Below, one piece after another: positions 26,400 through 35,244 of a stretch of DNA of 64,000 bases. Where the stretch lies: the NCBI GenBank assembly GCA_020072645.1, contig JAIQGK010000001.1:1-64000 (forward strand), given 5' to 3'. Made by a program: the position numbers and the translations under genes. Position 1 is the first letter of the stretch; each line of letters starts with the position of its first letter. The notes below the pieces were generated by a model. It had not been told where the DNA came from. It saw nothing but the letters and a program-made list of their open reading frames with translations, and did not search any database. The DNA comes from Terriglobia bacterium. GTDB lineage: Bacteria; Acidobacteriota; Terriglobia; Terriglobales; Acidobacteriaceae.

Positions 26400-26591
26400 A
26401 TGGAAGGTCAGATCAAGAGAACGCCCGCAGTGCTGGTTATGCTGGCGTGGCTGTTTGTTGGGCTTCCCTGGACCTGGGGAGTTACGCAGCTTTGGAAGAA
26501 TGCACGGAAACTATTTCAATCACCCCCCGCAGCTACTACAACAGTGGCTCCAGGGACTGCGACAGCGCCTGCCCCGCCAAGCAGTAAGTGA
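26400..26591 (+). CDS. MFS transporter small subunit (single-helix partner)
   Basis: 63 residues: one hydrophobic helix with VLVMLAWLFVGLPWTWGV, a short basic stretch and a Pro/Thr/Ala-rich tail. Tiny proteins of this kind follow OFA-type transporters in many genomes and are taken as accessory subunits. It starts 48 bases after the transporter stop with AAGGAGCAAATC before the ATG, and precedes the formate dehydrogenase. Exact role unknown. Confidence 0.8.
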   Translation: MEGQIKRTPAVLVMLAWLFVGLPWTWGVTQLWKNARKLFQSPPAATTTVAPGTATAPAPPSSK

Positions 26592-26602
26592 TGAGAGCTG
26601 GT

Positions 26603-26662
26603 TCCACCTGCTATGCTGCTTCGGGCTGCCCGCAAGGGTACCATTGCGGTACGGCAGGTGGA
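26603..26662 (+). ncRNA. Candidate structured element upstream of formate dehydrogenase
   Basis: TCCACCTGC (26603-26611) pairs with GCAGGTGGA (26654-26662), closing a 60-base region that can hold two inner hairpins, CGGG-CTG-CCCG (26622-26632) and GTACC-ATTGC-GGTAC (26638-26652): a three-way junction. It lies between the small transporter subunit and fdh. It could be a leader regulator, a processing signal or the remnant of a repeat. It does not have the anticodon or arms of a tRNA-Sec and was not matched to a known riboswitch. Confidence 0.35.
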
Positions 26663-26724
26663 TTCCAACTCAAAAAGTGCTACGATTTTGCTAGCGCCCC
26701 TTTTTCGGGCACCCGGATCTTCGA

Positions 26725-28635
26725 GTGGATGCAATGTTTAAGCCAGTGAAATCCCGACTTACCCAGCCGCTGGTGCGCGAGAACGGCGGGCATCGTACAG
26801 CTACATGGGATGAAGCGATGGACCGCGTTGCCGCGGCGTTTAAGAAGTCCATTGCCAAAAACGATCCGCGAGACTTTGGAATGTTCAGCTGCTCCAAGAC
26901 CACCAATGAGCTGAACTACACCGCGCAGAAGTTTGTCCGCTCCGTGATGGGGACAAACAACATTGATAGTTGCAACCGGACTTGACACGCCCCCAGCGTC
27001 GCCGGTCTGGCGGCGGTCTTCGGAGCGGGCGGCGGCACAAGTTCCTATCGCGAAGCAGAAGACGCTGACGTGATTCTGCTTTGGGGCTCCAACGCCCGGG
27101 AAACGCACCCGATTTTTTTCCATCATGTCCTCAAAGGCATTCACAACGGCGCCAAGCTGTTTGTGATTGATCCGCGCCGCACCAGTTCCGCGCAGTGGGC
27201 GGACACATGGCTCGGTCTTGATGTGGGTTCAGACATTTATCTGGCCAACGCCATGGCGCGCGAAATTATCAATGCGGGCCTGGCGAATGCAAGATTCATT
27301 GAGCACGCCACCAGCGGATTTGAAGCCTATCGGGAGCACGTGCAGAAGTTCACGCTGGAGCGCGCGGAGTGCGAAACCGGAGTTCCGGCAGCGGCCATCA
27401 AGCAGGTGGCGCGTGCGTACGCCGGCGCGGGCCGCGCACAACTCTGCTGGACGCTTGGAATCACCGAACACCACAACGCCGTTGACAACGTGTTCGCTTT
27501 GATCAATCTGGCGCTGCTTACGGGCCATGTGGGCCGATACGGCAGCGGCGTCTGTCCTTTGCGGGGACAAAACAACGTGCAGGGCGGCGGTGACATGGGC
27601 GCGATTCCAGATCGGCTGCCTGGCTTCCAGCACGTTGAAAATGACGCGTTGCGCGCCAAATTTGAAAAAACCTGGGGAGCAAAAATCCCGGCGAAGAAGG
27701 GCTGGCACATCAGCCACATGCTAGACGCGATGGAGCGCGGCGAACTGACAACGCTTTATTGCCTGGGCGAAAATCCCGCCGATTCCGAAGCTGACCGCCA
27801 TCGCGCACTCAAGCTGCTGAGCGGCCTGGAATTTATGGTGGTGCAGGACCTCTTTTATACCAAGACGGCCGAGCTGGCAGATGTCGTACTGCCCGCGTCC
27901 GCGGGCTGGTGTGAGAGTGAAGGCACAGTTACATCGAGCGAGCGCCGAGTGCAGCGCGTGCGCGCTGCCGTTCCCATGCCGCCCGGTGTGCGCGACGACA
28001 CAGAAATCATCTTTGACCTTGCCCGTCGGTTGGGCCACAACTGGGGTGATCCGAAAGCAGAATGCATCTGGAACGAACTTCGCAGTCTCAGCCCCATGAA
28101 TGCCGGCATGAGTTATGCGCGGCTGGAAGAGCATGGCGGCATCCAATGGCCCTGCTATGACGAACAGCATCCCGGCGAAATGTTTTTGCATGGCCGGCTG
28201 TGGAACGATCCATTGATCGGCCCGCGTGCCCCATTCAGCGTGGTGGAGTCCGTGGATCCTGTGGACGCGCTTGATCCGCAGTTTCCCATTCGACTCACTA
28301 CCGGCCGCCGCCTTGATTCTTACAATACCGGGGTCCAGAGCGGCTGGCTTAATTCACCGCTGCGCCATGAGGAAGCCATTGATCTGTCACCCGCGGATGG
28401 CCGGCAGTACAATCTGCACGAAGGTGACAAGGTGCGCGTTACTTCGCGTCGAGGCTCGGTGGTCGCGCCGGTACGGTTTGATTCCGGCCTGCGTCCTGGT
28501 CTGGCATTTCTTACCATGCATTTTCCTGACCAGGTTGCTACCAACGATCTCACTATCGACGCGGTTGATCCAAGGTCCGGGACCTCAGAATTTAAGGCCA
28601 CCGCCATCCGCATTGAAAAGTGTCTGGAGCAATAA
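26725..28635 (+). CDS. Formate dehydrogenase catalytic subunit, selenocysteine-containing, lacking the N-terminal Fe-S domain
   Basis: 636 residues if TGA at 26983-26985 is read as selenocysteine (residue 87). The surrounding NNIDSCNRT-U-HAPSVAGL matches the Sec-His active site of E. coli FdhF, and the reading frame continues cleanly to 28635 through the molybdopterin oxidoreductase core (DADVILLWGSNARETHP; QNNVQGGGDMGAIP) and the dinucleotide-binding domain (TTGRRLDSYNTGVQSG). A SECIS-like hairpin follows the TGA. The N-terminal [4Fe-4S] lobe normally preceding SRLTQPLVREN is absent and is found at the end of the third gene of the module. Start GTG 26725 or ATG 26734. It would oxidise formate to CO2 using a bis-MGD molybdenum or tungsten centre. 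Confidence 0.92.
26986..27014 (+). promoter_or_regulatory. SECIS element for selenocysteine insertion
   Basis: Starting 12 bases after the TGA, GTCGCC (26998-27003) pairs with GGCGGC (27009-27014) around the loop GGTCT (27004-27008). The loop begins 18 bases after the TGA, the same distance and the same GGUCU sequence as in the E. coli fdhF element that binds SelB. The hairpin is inside the coding sequence, as usual in bacteria. Confidence 0.85.
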
Positions 28636-30534
28636 TTGGACCTTCATCTCACCGGCGATCGTCCCACATCTGAAGAAAAAGCCGCCGTTGATTTTGAATT
28701 AGGCGGCGCACCGGAATCCGTCTGGGAAGGCGGAGCGCCCGATGTAGAAGCCGATACTCGCTCTGCGAATGGCGGCAATCAGAAAGCGGAATCACAACGC
28801 CACCTTTTGTTGCCGGTTCTGCACGCCATACAGAACCGCATTGGCTGGATCAGCCCTGGAGCTATGAACTACACCGCGCTCCGGCTGGACGTGCCACCCG
28901 CGGAAGTTTACGGCGTGGCTTCTTTCTACGGCATGTTTTCTCTTCAGCCGCGTCCCGCCGTTGTTGCTCATGTGTGCGATGACATAGCCTGCATGACACG
29001 AGGTTCAGAAGAACTCTGCGACCAACTGGACACACGCTTGGGGCCTGAGAATTTGCCGTGTGCCGGAGGCCGGGCCATGTGGGTGCGCAGCAATTGCCTC
29101 GGTCTCTGTGAACGCGCGCCAGCCGTGCTGGTGGTGAAAGCAGGCAAGAAGCCGCAGCAGCGTGTGCTTGCGCCTGCGACCACAGACCGCGTGCAGTCAA
29201 TGATCAATGACGCCGCGAATGATGTGATGCCGGCCGCGTCCGACGCTCTAAATCCTCAATTGTCTGTGCCCCAGGAAGGTTCGCCAAAACTGGTCCTGCT
29301 GCGCCGCGTAGGCAAAAACAATGCTCCGGAGCTTGACGGTTACCAGCGGCTGGGCGGTTATGAAGCATTGCGCAAGGCATTTGATCTTGGCCCTGAAGGT
29401 GTGTTGCGGGAGATGAACGCGTCGCGGCTTCTGGGCCGAGGCGGTGCGGCTTTTCCGGCAGCGAAGAAGTGGGAAGCGTTGCACATGCAGCGCGATCTAC
29501 TGAAATCCAATCCTAAGCGCAAACATTATTTGATCTGCAATGCCGATGAATCCGAGCCCGGCACTTTCAAAGACCGGATAGTCATGGAAGGCGATCCATT
29601 TGCGGTCCTGGAAGGAATGACGATTGCTGCTCTCGCAACCGGCGCGGAGCGTGGCTATATTTATTTGCGTGGCGAATATCCTTTAGCAGCGCAGCGTCTC
29701 GCCGCAGCCATTGAAGCTGCGCGATGGGAAGGCTTTCTGGGCCAGAACATTCTTGGCAGCGGCCTGAGTTTCGATATCGAACTCCGCCGCGGCGCGGGCG
29801 CTTATATCTGCGGCGAAGAAACGGCTCTTTTCAATTCCATTGAAGGACATCGCGGCGAGCCGCGCAACAAGCCGCCCTTTCCCACGCAGGCCGGCCTCTT
29901 CCGCCAGCCAACTGTCGTCAACAACATTGAAACGCTGATCAATGTTCCTGTCATCATCAATCAGGGCGGCGCGGCGTACGCTCGCATTGGGACTGAGAGT
30001 TCCACGGGGCCGCGGCTGTTTTGTCTTTGCGGGCACGTCGATCGCCCCGGAATTTATGAAGCGCCCATGGGAGCAACGCTGCGGCAACTGCTGACCATGG
30101 CTGGCGGCGTCGCCGGAACCGGACGGCTGCAGGCGATTTTGCTGGGCGGCGCTGCCGGAACATTTGTTTCGCCGAAAGAGATTGACGTTCCGCTCACGTT
30201 TGAAGGCACGCGCGCCATCGGCGCCACCCTGGGATCGGGCGTGGTGATGTTGTTGGACGACAGCATTGACCTGAAGCGCATATTGCTGCGCATCGCTGCG
30301 TTCTTCCGCCATGAAACCTGCGGACAATGCGTGCCCTGCCGAGTTGGCGTGGTGCGCCAGCAGGAAGCGTTGCAGCGGCTTCTCGATAACAATCCTCTGG
30401 GCTCGAAAGCGGACGAACTGGTGATGCTGAAAGAGATGGCACAGGCCATGCGTGACGCATCCATCTGCGGACTGGGACAAACGGCTGCCAGTGCGCTGGA
30501 ATCCGCGTTGCAAAGGTGGAACGTATTCGCATGA
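28636..30534 (+). CDS. NuoE-NuoF fusion, NAD-reducing subunit of formate dehydrogenase
   Basis: 632 residues from TTG 28636, directly after the stop of the catalytic subunit. Residues about 50-190 are a NuoE/thioredoxin-like [2Fe-2S] domain (CDDIAC and CLGLC supply the four cysteines). Residues about 215-632 are NuoF: GRGGAAFPAAKKWEA (FMN/NADH), ADESEPGTFKDR, GAGAYICGEETALFNSIEG, and the C-terminal [4Fe-4S] motif CGQCVPCRVG with a later SICGLG. It passes electrons from the iron-sulphur relay to NAD. Comparable fusions occur in NAD-linked formate dehydrogenases and hydrogenases. The first 45 residues are acidic and of no clear role. Confidence 0.93.
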   Translation: MDLHLTGDRPTSEEKAAVDFELGGAPESVWEGGAPDVEADTRSANGGNQKAESQRHLLLPVLHAIQNRIGWISPGAMNYTALRLDVPPAEVYGVASFYGMFSLQPRPAVVAHVCDDIACMTRGSEELCDQLDTRLGPENLPCAGGRAMWVRSNCLGLCERAPAVLVVKAGKKPQQRVLAPATTDRVQSMINDAANDVMPAASDALNPQLSVPQEGSPKLVLLRRVGKNNAPELDGYQRLGGYEALRKAFDLGPEGVLREMNASRLLGRGGAAFPAAKKWEALHMQRDLLKSNPKRKHYLICNADESEPGTFKDRIVMEGDPFAVLEGMTIAALATGAERGYIYLRGEYPLAAQRLAAAIEAARWEGFLGQNILGSGLSFDIELRRGAGAYICGEETALFNSIEGHRGEPRNKPPFPTQAGLFRQPTVVNNIETLINVPVIINQGGAAYARIGTESSTGPRLFCLCGHVDRPGIYEAPMGATLRQLLTMAGGVAGTGRLQAILLGGAAGTFVSPKEIDVPLTFEGTRAIGATLGSGVVMLLDDSIDLKRILLRIAAFFRHETCGQCVPCRVGVVRQQEALQRLLDNNPLGSKADELVMLKEMAQAMRDASICGLGQTAASALESALQRWNVFA

Positions 30535-31484
30535 AACAGATGATGCCAGTCCCGACCCAGGCAGCAGAGCAGGAGTTGGCGCCCACGCCTCTAAAGCCGA
30601 TTCCGCCTGGTCCTGTACCGCAAGCGCCGCCACCGCGCGAGCGCCGGATGATTGAGATCACCATTGATGGCCAGCCGGTTTCAGTGCCGGAAGGCTCGAC
30701 CATCCTTGAAGCGGCTCGTAAGCTCGGCATCGATACGCCAACGCTCTGCTTCCTGGAAAGCCTTACGCCGGTCAACGTCTGCCGCGTCTGCGTGGTTGAG
30801 ATGGAAGGCTCCCGCACACTGGTTCCCGCATGCTCGCGCAAGGTGGAACCAAAGATGGCCATCAAGACCGACTCAGAGCGAGTGCGCCTCTCACGCAAGA
30901 TGGTGCTGGAATTTCTGGCATCTTCTGTGGATGTTTCAACTGCGCCGCAATTCGCGGGCTATATGGAACGCTACGGAGCGAAGCCGGAACGCTTTGGCGG
31001 CCATGCCGACACGGTGCAGCAGCCTATCAAGATCGATAACGATCTTTACGTCCGCGACTACTCAAAATGCATTCTCTGTTACAAGTGCGTGGAAGCTTGT
31101 GGCGTGGACGCGCAGAACACTTTTGCTATCGCCGTCTCAGGGCGCGGCTTTTCCGCCTCGATTGCCACGGAATTCCAGGTCCCATTGCCTGAATCGGCGT
31201 GTGTCTATTGCGGCAATTGCATTGGCGTTTGCCCCACCGGCGCGTTGATGTTCAAGAGCGAATACAATATGCGCCAGGCCGGCACGTGGGACGAAGCGCG
31301 CCAGGAGCAGACGACGACCATCTGCCCTTATTGCGGCGTTGGCTGCAACCTCACCGTGCATGAGCAGGATGGCGACATCGTGAAGGTCACTTCTCCGCTC
31401 GACCATTCTGTGACGCACGGTAATCTGTGCATTAAAGGCCGCTTTGGCTGGCAGTTTGTGCAGATCGAGTCGGCGGAAAAATAA
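30531..31484 (+). CDS. Iron-sulphur subunit of formate dehydrogenase: [2Fe-2S], two [4Fe-4S], plus the detached molybdopterin Fe4S4 lobe
   Basis: 317 residues; the ATG overlaps the preceding stop (ATGA). Order of parts: Pro-rich N-terminus; plant-type [2Fe-2S] domain (about 40-115) with Cys in LCFLE, NVCRVC and VPAC; two [4Fe-4S] clusters in CILCYKCVEAC and CVYCGNCIGVC (about 175-240); and at the C-terminus a Molybdop_Fe4S4 lobe, CPYCGVGCNLTV to LCIKGRFGW. In usual NAD-linked enzymes this whole half is the N-terminus of the catalytic subunit. The His-Cys3 cluster of NuoG-type chains is missing: EFLASSVDVSTAPQ stands where HPxxCxxC is expected. The gene ends 10 bases from a convergent neighbour. 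Confidence 0.92.
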   Translation: MKQMMPVPTQAAEQELAPTPLKPIPPGPVPQAPPPRERRMIEITIDGQPVSVPEGSTILEAARKLGIDTPTLCFLESLTPVNVCRVCVVEMEGSRTLVPACSRKVEPKMAIKTDSERVRLSRKMVLEFLASSVDVSTAPQFAGYMERYGAKPERFGGHADTVQQPIKIDNDLYVRDYSKCILCYKCVEACGVDAQNTFAIAVSGRGFSASIATEFQVPLPESACVYCGNCIGVCPTGALMFKSEYNMRQAGTWDEARQEQTTTICPYCGVGCNLTVHEQDGDIVKVTSPLDHSVTHGNLCIKGRFGWQFVQIESAEK

Positions 31485-31494
31485 CCTCCGCAAT

Positions 31495-34350
31495 TTACCG
31501 ATCGTTTCGGGCCACCGTGCTCGCCGGAACCTTGATTTCATAGATCGTCTGGTCCGCCGCCAAAACCATGAGCCTGCCGGAAGCAACAAACTCTGCATGC
31601 GTGATCCGTGAAGGGAACGTGTATTTCTCCAGAGACTGCAAGGTGGAAGTGCTGTAAAGCTCGGCAATGCCGGCTTCATTTTCAATCAACATCTGATCGC
31701 CTTCGGCTGAGAGGGCGCGGAACCTGCCAACAAGCTTGCCTTTTTGCTGGCCTGAGCTGAGCGAATACACCAGGGTGCGATTGTGTGTGTCATAAAGCAG
31801 CACAGTATCGCCGGCCGTAATGGCGCCATTGCCGAAGAAGGAATAGTTTGCGGTATCCACAAAGATGCTGCCGCGCGTCTTGCCTGTCAGCGGATCAAGC
31901 ACCTCGATGAGGATGGCGTCATCTTTATTGGGAAGCGCGGCATATTTTTGTTTGAGTTCAGGATCAAGTTTGACCTCGTCCTTTGCGGACGTCAGGAACT
32001 GAAATACAGCGGTCAGGGATTTTCCTGAGCGCGAATAGGTCATGTTGGGCAGGAAGCCGGGAAAGTCCCGTGACCAGCGCACCTGGTTGTTGCGCGCATC
32101 GTGGGCCGTGATGGTGGTTCGCCCCTTCACGGGAGGCATGGCGGAAAAAACCATGTCGCCCGCCTGCCAGACTCGTTCGCGTTCCTCATCTTTTTTCTTT
32201 GTCGCGGGAGCCTCATTGCCAATATCGAAAAGCTCTGTTTGCGTTTTTGCGACTGGATCCAGACTCATCATCTTTGGTCTTGTTTCCAGTTTGGAGAAAG
32301 TGGCCAGGATTTTACCGTCGTCGAAGTAACCACCGGCAAATGTGCCGGTATCAAGAACGCGCTCGCCTGTCTCCACGTTCCAGATCCCACCGCTGGTCTC
32401 GCCGGCCGCGGCCAGCCACTTGCCATCGGGAGAAAAACCGGAAGCGCGCAGCGACGGAAGGTAACTAAGCGGCAACTGCGTTCCGGCAAGCTGCTTCTGG
32501 CCGGCCAGACTGAAAAGGGCGATCCTGCCGCCCAGTTGTTCCCCGGCTATCAGATCGCCGTAGATCGCCATTCCCGGACTCTTATATCCGGTTGCCAATT
32601 TTTTCTTCTCCAGGTCAATCGCGGCGATCGGATGCATGGCTGCGGGCGTCACCAGGATGTAGTTGCCTTTGGCTGGCGCAATCAGCCTCCCATTCAGCTT
32701 GAAGCCGTTGATTTCCAGCGGAAACTCCTGGACCAGGTCGCCGGACGGGAAGTGCACGAGTTGCGAGCGCGAGGGGTTCTGAAAATTGTAAGCGGCAAGA
32801 TCGTTGTTTGTAGTAAACGTGAAGTTTGAAGTGGCCATCTGTTTGATGCGCCCGGGAAGGCCTACTTCATGCCGACCTTCCATGTCGTACCCAATTGCGC
32901 CGTCCGCGGTGCCGGCAAGCAAATAATGGCTGTCTGGCGAGAACTGCAGGCGAATGTTGGGCGGACGCCGAAATTGCGTGAGCTGGCTCTGGTCAACAAA
33001 CATGAAACTGAAGACTTGTACCGGCCAGTTCATTCCTTTGGTAAAAAGCGTATTGCCGCTGTTCACATCCACCAGGTCCAGTTCCAGATCGTCTTTGCGG
33101 CGCCGCATGCAGGCAAGGAACGCGCCATTGCTGGAGACGGCATAATTAAGACAGCGACCGGGCAGGACAACGGCGTTAATGGATGTCCGTTGCCTGCTGC
33201 CGATGTCCCACTTCTGCACGCGCAATTCATCGTCGGCGACCACCACTGACTGTGAGTCCGGACTGAATTGCGCCCACTGCGCATTCAGCGCGTCGATGCG
33301 GAAAAGAGTGGTGAGCGGCTCACGTGACAACACAAAGACGCTGCTCTCATCCTGCGCCAGAAGGTAGCGGCCATCCGGACTGAATTGCAGGTATTCTAGG
33401 CTGCCTCGCAGTGGCGGCCTGAGCGCGATCTTGCTGATCACGCCTCCAACATGTTCGTGGGCAGTAGCGCGTCCGGCGCCGATGACCGCCTTGCGCCAAT
33501 CCTGAAAGCGGACGTCAGAGTTGCTGGCCAGCGAGGATACGCATTCAGAAGGCAGCGGCGTGGCCTTGTTGATCAGCAGCCGCACGCGTTTCATGTTGGG
33601 GTCAGTGGTGCCAAAGAAATCGGTGAGAAAGTTTCCGGTCTTGCCCTTGTTCTCCGTAAGGCGATCAAAAAAGTCAGCCAGATGAGCGGGCTTATAGCCG
33701 GCGCGCATCATGGCGTAAAGGCCGATGCGATCCGCTATCTGCTGCTCATCTTCTTCACGGTTGAAGGCACCGAATGACGCGCGCTTTTTGGCCCAGATAT
33801 CCTGGAGCTGGTTCCACTTCTGAAAAATATCATTGCGATCGCCCACCTGGGACACGTTCAGGGCTTTGCGAAACATGCGCGTTACGTCAATCGCTACCTG
33901 GTGTGTAACCACATGGCCAATCTCATGACCCAGCAAGCCGGCCAGTTCGTCTTCATTCTGCAGAAAGGCGATGAGCTGGCGTGTGACATAAATCTTGCTG
34001 CCGCCCAGTGAGAAGGCGTTATTGATGGGATAGTCGATGATGTAAAACTCATAATGCCGGCTGGTTGGAGGAAGCTGCGCCAACATGCGGTCGCCCATTT
34101 TTTGCAGGTAGTCGCGCTCCGGGTCTTCCACCACGTTGTATTGCTTGAGCACCTGCTCGTCTAGAATCTGGCCAAGCCATATCTCCTGCTGCTCATTAAA
34201 AAAGTTGGGCTCATTTACTACCTTGGAAAATGAAGGGACGGCGCACGGGCCGGATTGTGCCGCGCTCGCGGCAGGCTGCTGTCCCAAGGCAGAGATTGCA
34301 CAGAAAAGCGCCAGAATAGTTTTTACAAAGAGCTTCCTAAGGCTGGGCAT
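31495..34350 (-). CDS. M48-family metallopeptidase with WD40/beta-propeller C-terminus
   Basis: 951 residues from ATG 34350, which has AAGGA seven bases ahead. A signal peptide (about 1-25) precedes an M48 catalytic domain with zinc motif LLGHEIGHVVTHQ near residue 135 and NNAFSLGGSKIYVT just before it. From about residue 300 the protein is a long repeat region with FSPDGRYLLAQD, FSPDSQSVVVADD, FSPDSHYLLAG and FSPDGKWLAAAG, typical of WD40/Tol-B-like propellers. It is likely a periplasmic or envelope quality-control protease with a docking propeller, like BepA in principle. It is convergent with the formate module. Confidence 0.88.
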   Translation of the reverse strand: MPSLRKLFVKTILALFCAISALGQQPAASAAQSGPCAVPSFSKVVNEPNFFNEQQEIWLGQILDEQVLKQYNVVEDPERDYLQKMGDRMLAQLPPTSRHYEFYIIDYPINNAFSLGGSKIYVTRQLIAFLQNEDELAGLLGHEIGHVVTHQVAIDVTRMFRKALNVSQVGDRNDIFQKWNQLQDIWAKKRASFGAFNREEDEQQIADRIGLYAMMRAGYKPAHLADFFDRLTENKGKTGNFLTDFFGTTDPNMKRVRLLINKATPLPSECVSSLASNSDVRFQDWRKAVIGAGRATAHEHVGGVISKIALRPPLRGSLEYLQFSPDGRYLLAQDESSVFVLSREPLTTLFRIDALNAQWAQFSPDSQSVVVADDELRVQKWDIGSRQRTSINAVVLPGRCLNYAVSSNGAFLACMRRRKDDLELDLVDVNSGNTLFTKGMNWPVQVFSFMFVDQSQLTQFRRPPNIRLQFSPDSHYLLAGTADGAIGYDMEGRHEVGLPGRIKQMATSNFTFTTNNDLAAYNFQNPSRSQLVHFPSGDLVQEFPLEINGFKLNGRLIAPAKGNYILVTPAAMHPIAAIDLEKKKLATGYKSPGMAIYGDLIAGEQLGGRIALFSLAGQKQLAGTQLPLSYLPSLRASGFSPDGKWLAAAGETSGGIWNVETGERVLDTGTFAGGYFDDGKILATFSKLETRPKMMSLDPVAKTQTELFDIGNEAPATKKKDEERERVWQAGDMVFSAMPPVKGRTTITAHDARNNQVRWSRDFPGFLPNMTYSRSGKSLTAVFQFLTSAKDEVKLDPELKQKYAALPNKDDAILIEVLDPLTGKTRGSIFVDTANYSFFGNGAITAGDTVLLYDTHNRTLVYSLSSGQQKGKLVGRFRALSAEGDQMLIENEAGIAELYSTSTLQSLEKYTFPSRITHAEFVASGRLMVLAADQTIYEIKVPASTVARNDR

Positions 34351-34447
34351 AGTTTGTCCTTCGCAAGAGTAGCTGGTGAATGCCCAGAGTCTAGCGAATT
34401 TGTCCAGCAAGGTCTATAAGTGAAGATAAATAACTTCGCGAGCAGCT

Positions 34448-35173
34448 TTATCCAGCTTTTACTTTAGCCAGATATTCGCGCACGCGCTTGGCATTAGCGC
34501 CGACATCGCTCTGGCCGATGCGCGAAAGCGAGCGGACATCAATGCGGCTGCCGCTTCCATCGGCGGTAACGCGGACCACGACGTCATCCTTGAAGCCGAA
34601 CCAAAAAGTAGTTGCTGTGGCTTCAATCCGGCCTTGCGCGGGATCGGTGATGATCACGTCCCACTTCATTTCTTTGGCCGCGGCTGCGGCGCGGTCAAAG
34701 GCCTGCGCGGGAGGCACGTCAAGATGCAGGGGGCCGATGTCTGGATAAGTTTCCTTCTGTAACTCCGCCGTCTTGGCGTCATAGTCGGTTGAGTTTTTCG
34801 CTTTGGCTGCCGCGCGCAACGGCAACACGGCAATGAATTGCGGCGGATTCTCGCGGTCTGTGCTTACATCGTGAATGGGAGAGTGCCGCGCGGTATTGAT
34901 GCTTTTGAGCGGCATGCCTGCGGCGATCACGCCCAGAACCAAACCGGCAACTGCCATGCCTTTGCTGCCGGAGCGCACCAGACCAATGAGAGAAAGCAGT
35001 ACGGCAATCACGCCGAGAAACAACGCAGCGGGAATGACGATGCGCAAGGCCGTGCCCAAATCCAGCAAGTGTCCACGGTAGAGAGGGCCGTCAATTATCA
35101 AGAGTACGCAGCCCAAAAGGCCACTCCAGAAACCTATGACTGCAAGGAAAGATACAGTGCCAGAGTTTTGCAT
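34448..35173 (-). CDS. Membrane protein with DUF1499 domain
   Basis: 241 residues. Three membrane helices in the first 90 residues are followed by a DUF1499-type domain beginning IHDVSTDRENPPQF and including LHLDVPPAQAFDRAAAAAKEMKW, FWFGFKDDVVVRV and SRIDVRSLSRIGQSDVGAN. The SR-x-G-x-D-x-G-N ending is the family hallmark. Function is unknown. The ATG follows AGGAGAGTTCC. A single-gene unit between the M48 protease and proA. Confidence 0.85.
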   Translation of the reverse strand: MQNSGTVSFLAVIGFWSGLLGCVLLIIDGPLYRGHLLDLGTALRIVIPAALFLGVIAVLLSLIGLVRSGSKGMAVAGLVLGVIAAGMPLKSINTARHSPIHDVSTDRENPPQFIAVLPLRAAAKAKNSTDYDAKTAELQKETYPDIGPLHLDVPPAQAFDRAAAAAKEMKWDVIITDPAQGRIEATATTFWFGFKDDVVVRVTADGSGSRIDVRSLSRIGQSDVGANAKRVREYLAKVKAG

Positions 35174-35244
35174 GGAACTCTCCTTAGAATTTCGACCTTC
35201 TACTATAGTTGAATTGCTGGAAGAAAGTATGGTTTGGCGCTGGC

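Noticed and set aside
26600-26675. tRNA-Sec gene near the selenoprotein
   Set aside because: The stretch folds into a stem with two arms, but there is no TCA anticodon loop, T arm or CCA end.
26983-26985. TGA in fdh as a nonsense mutation or sequencing error
   Set aside because: Its position equals the Sec codon of FdhF, the next codon is the catalytic His, and a GGUCU-loop hairpin follows at the E. coli distance.
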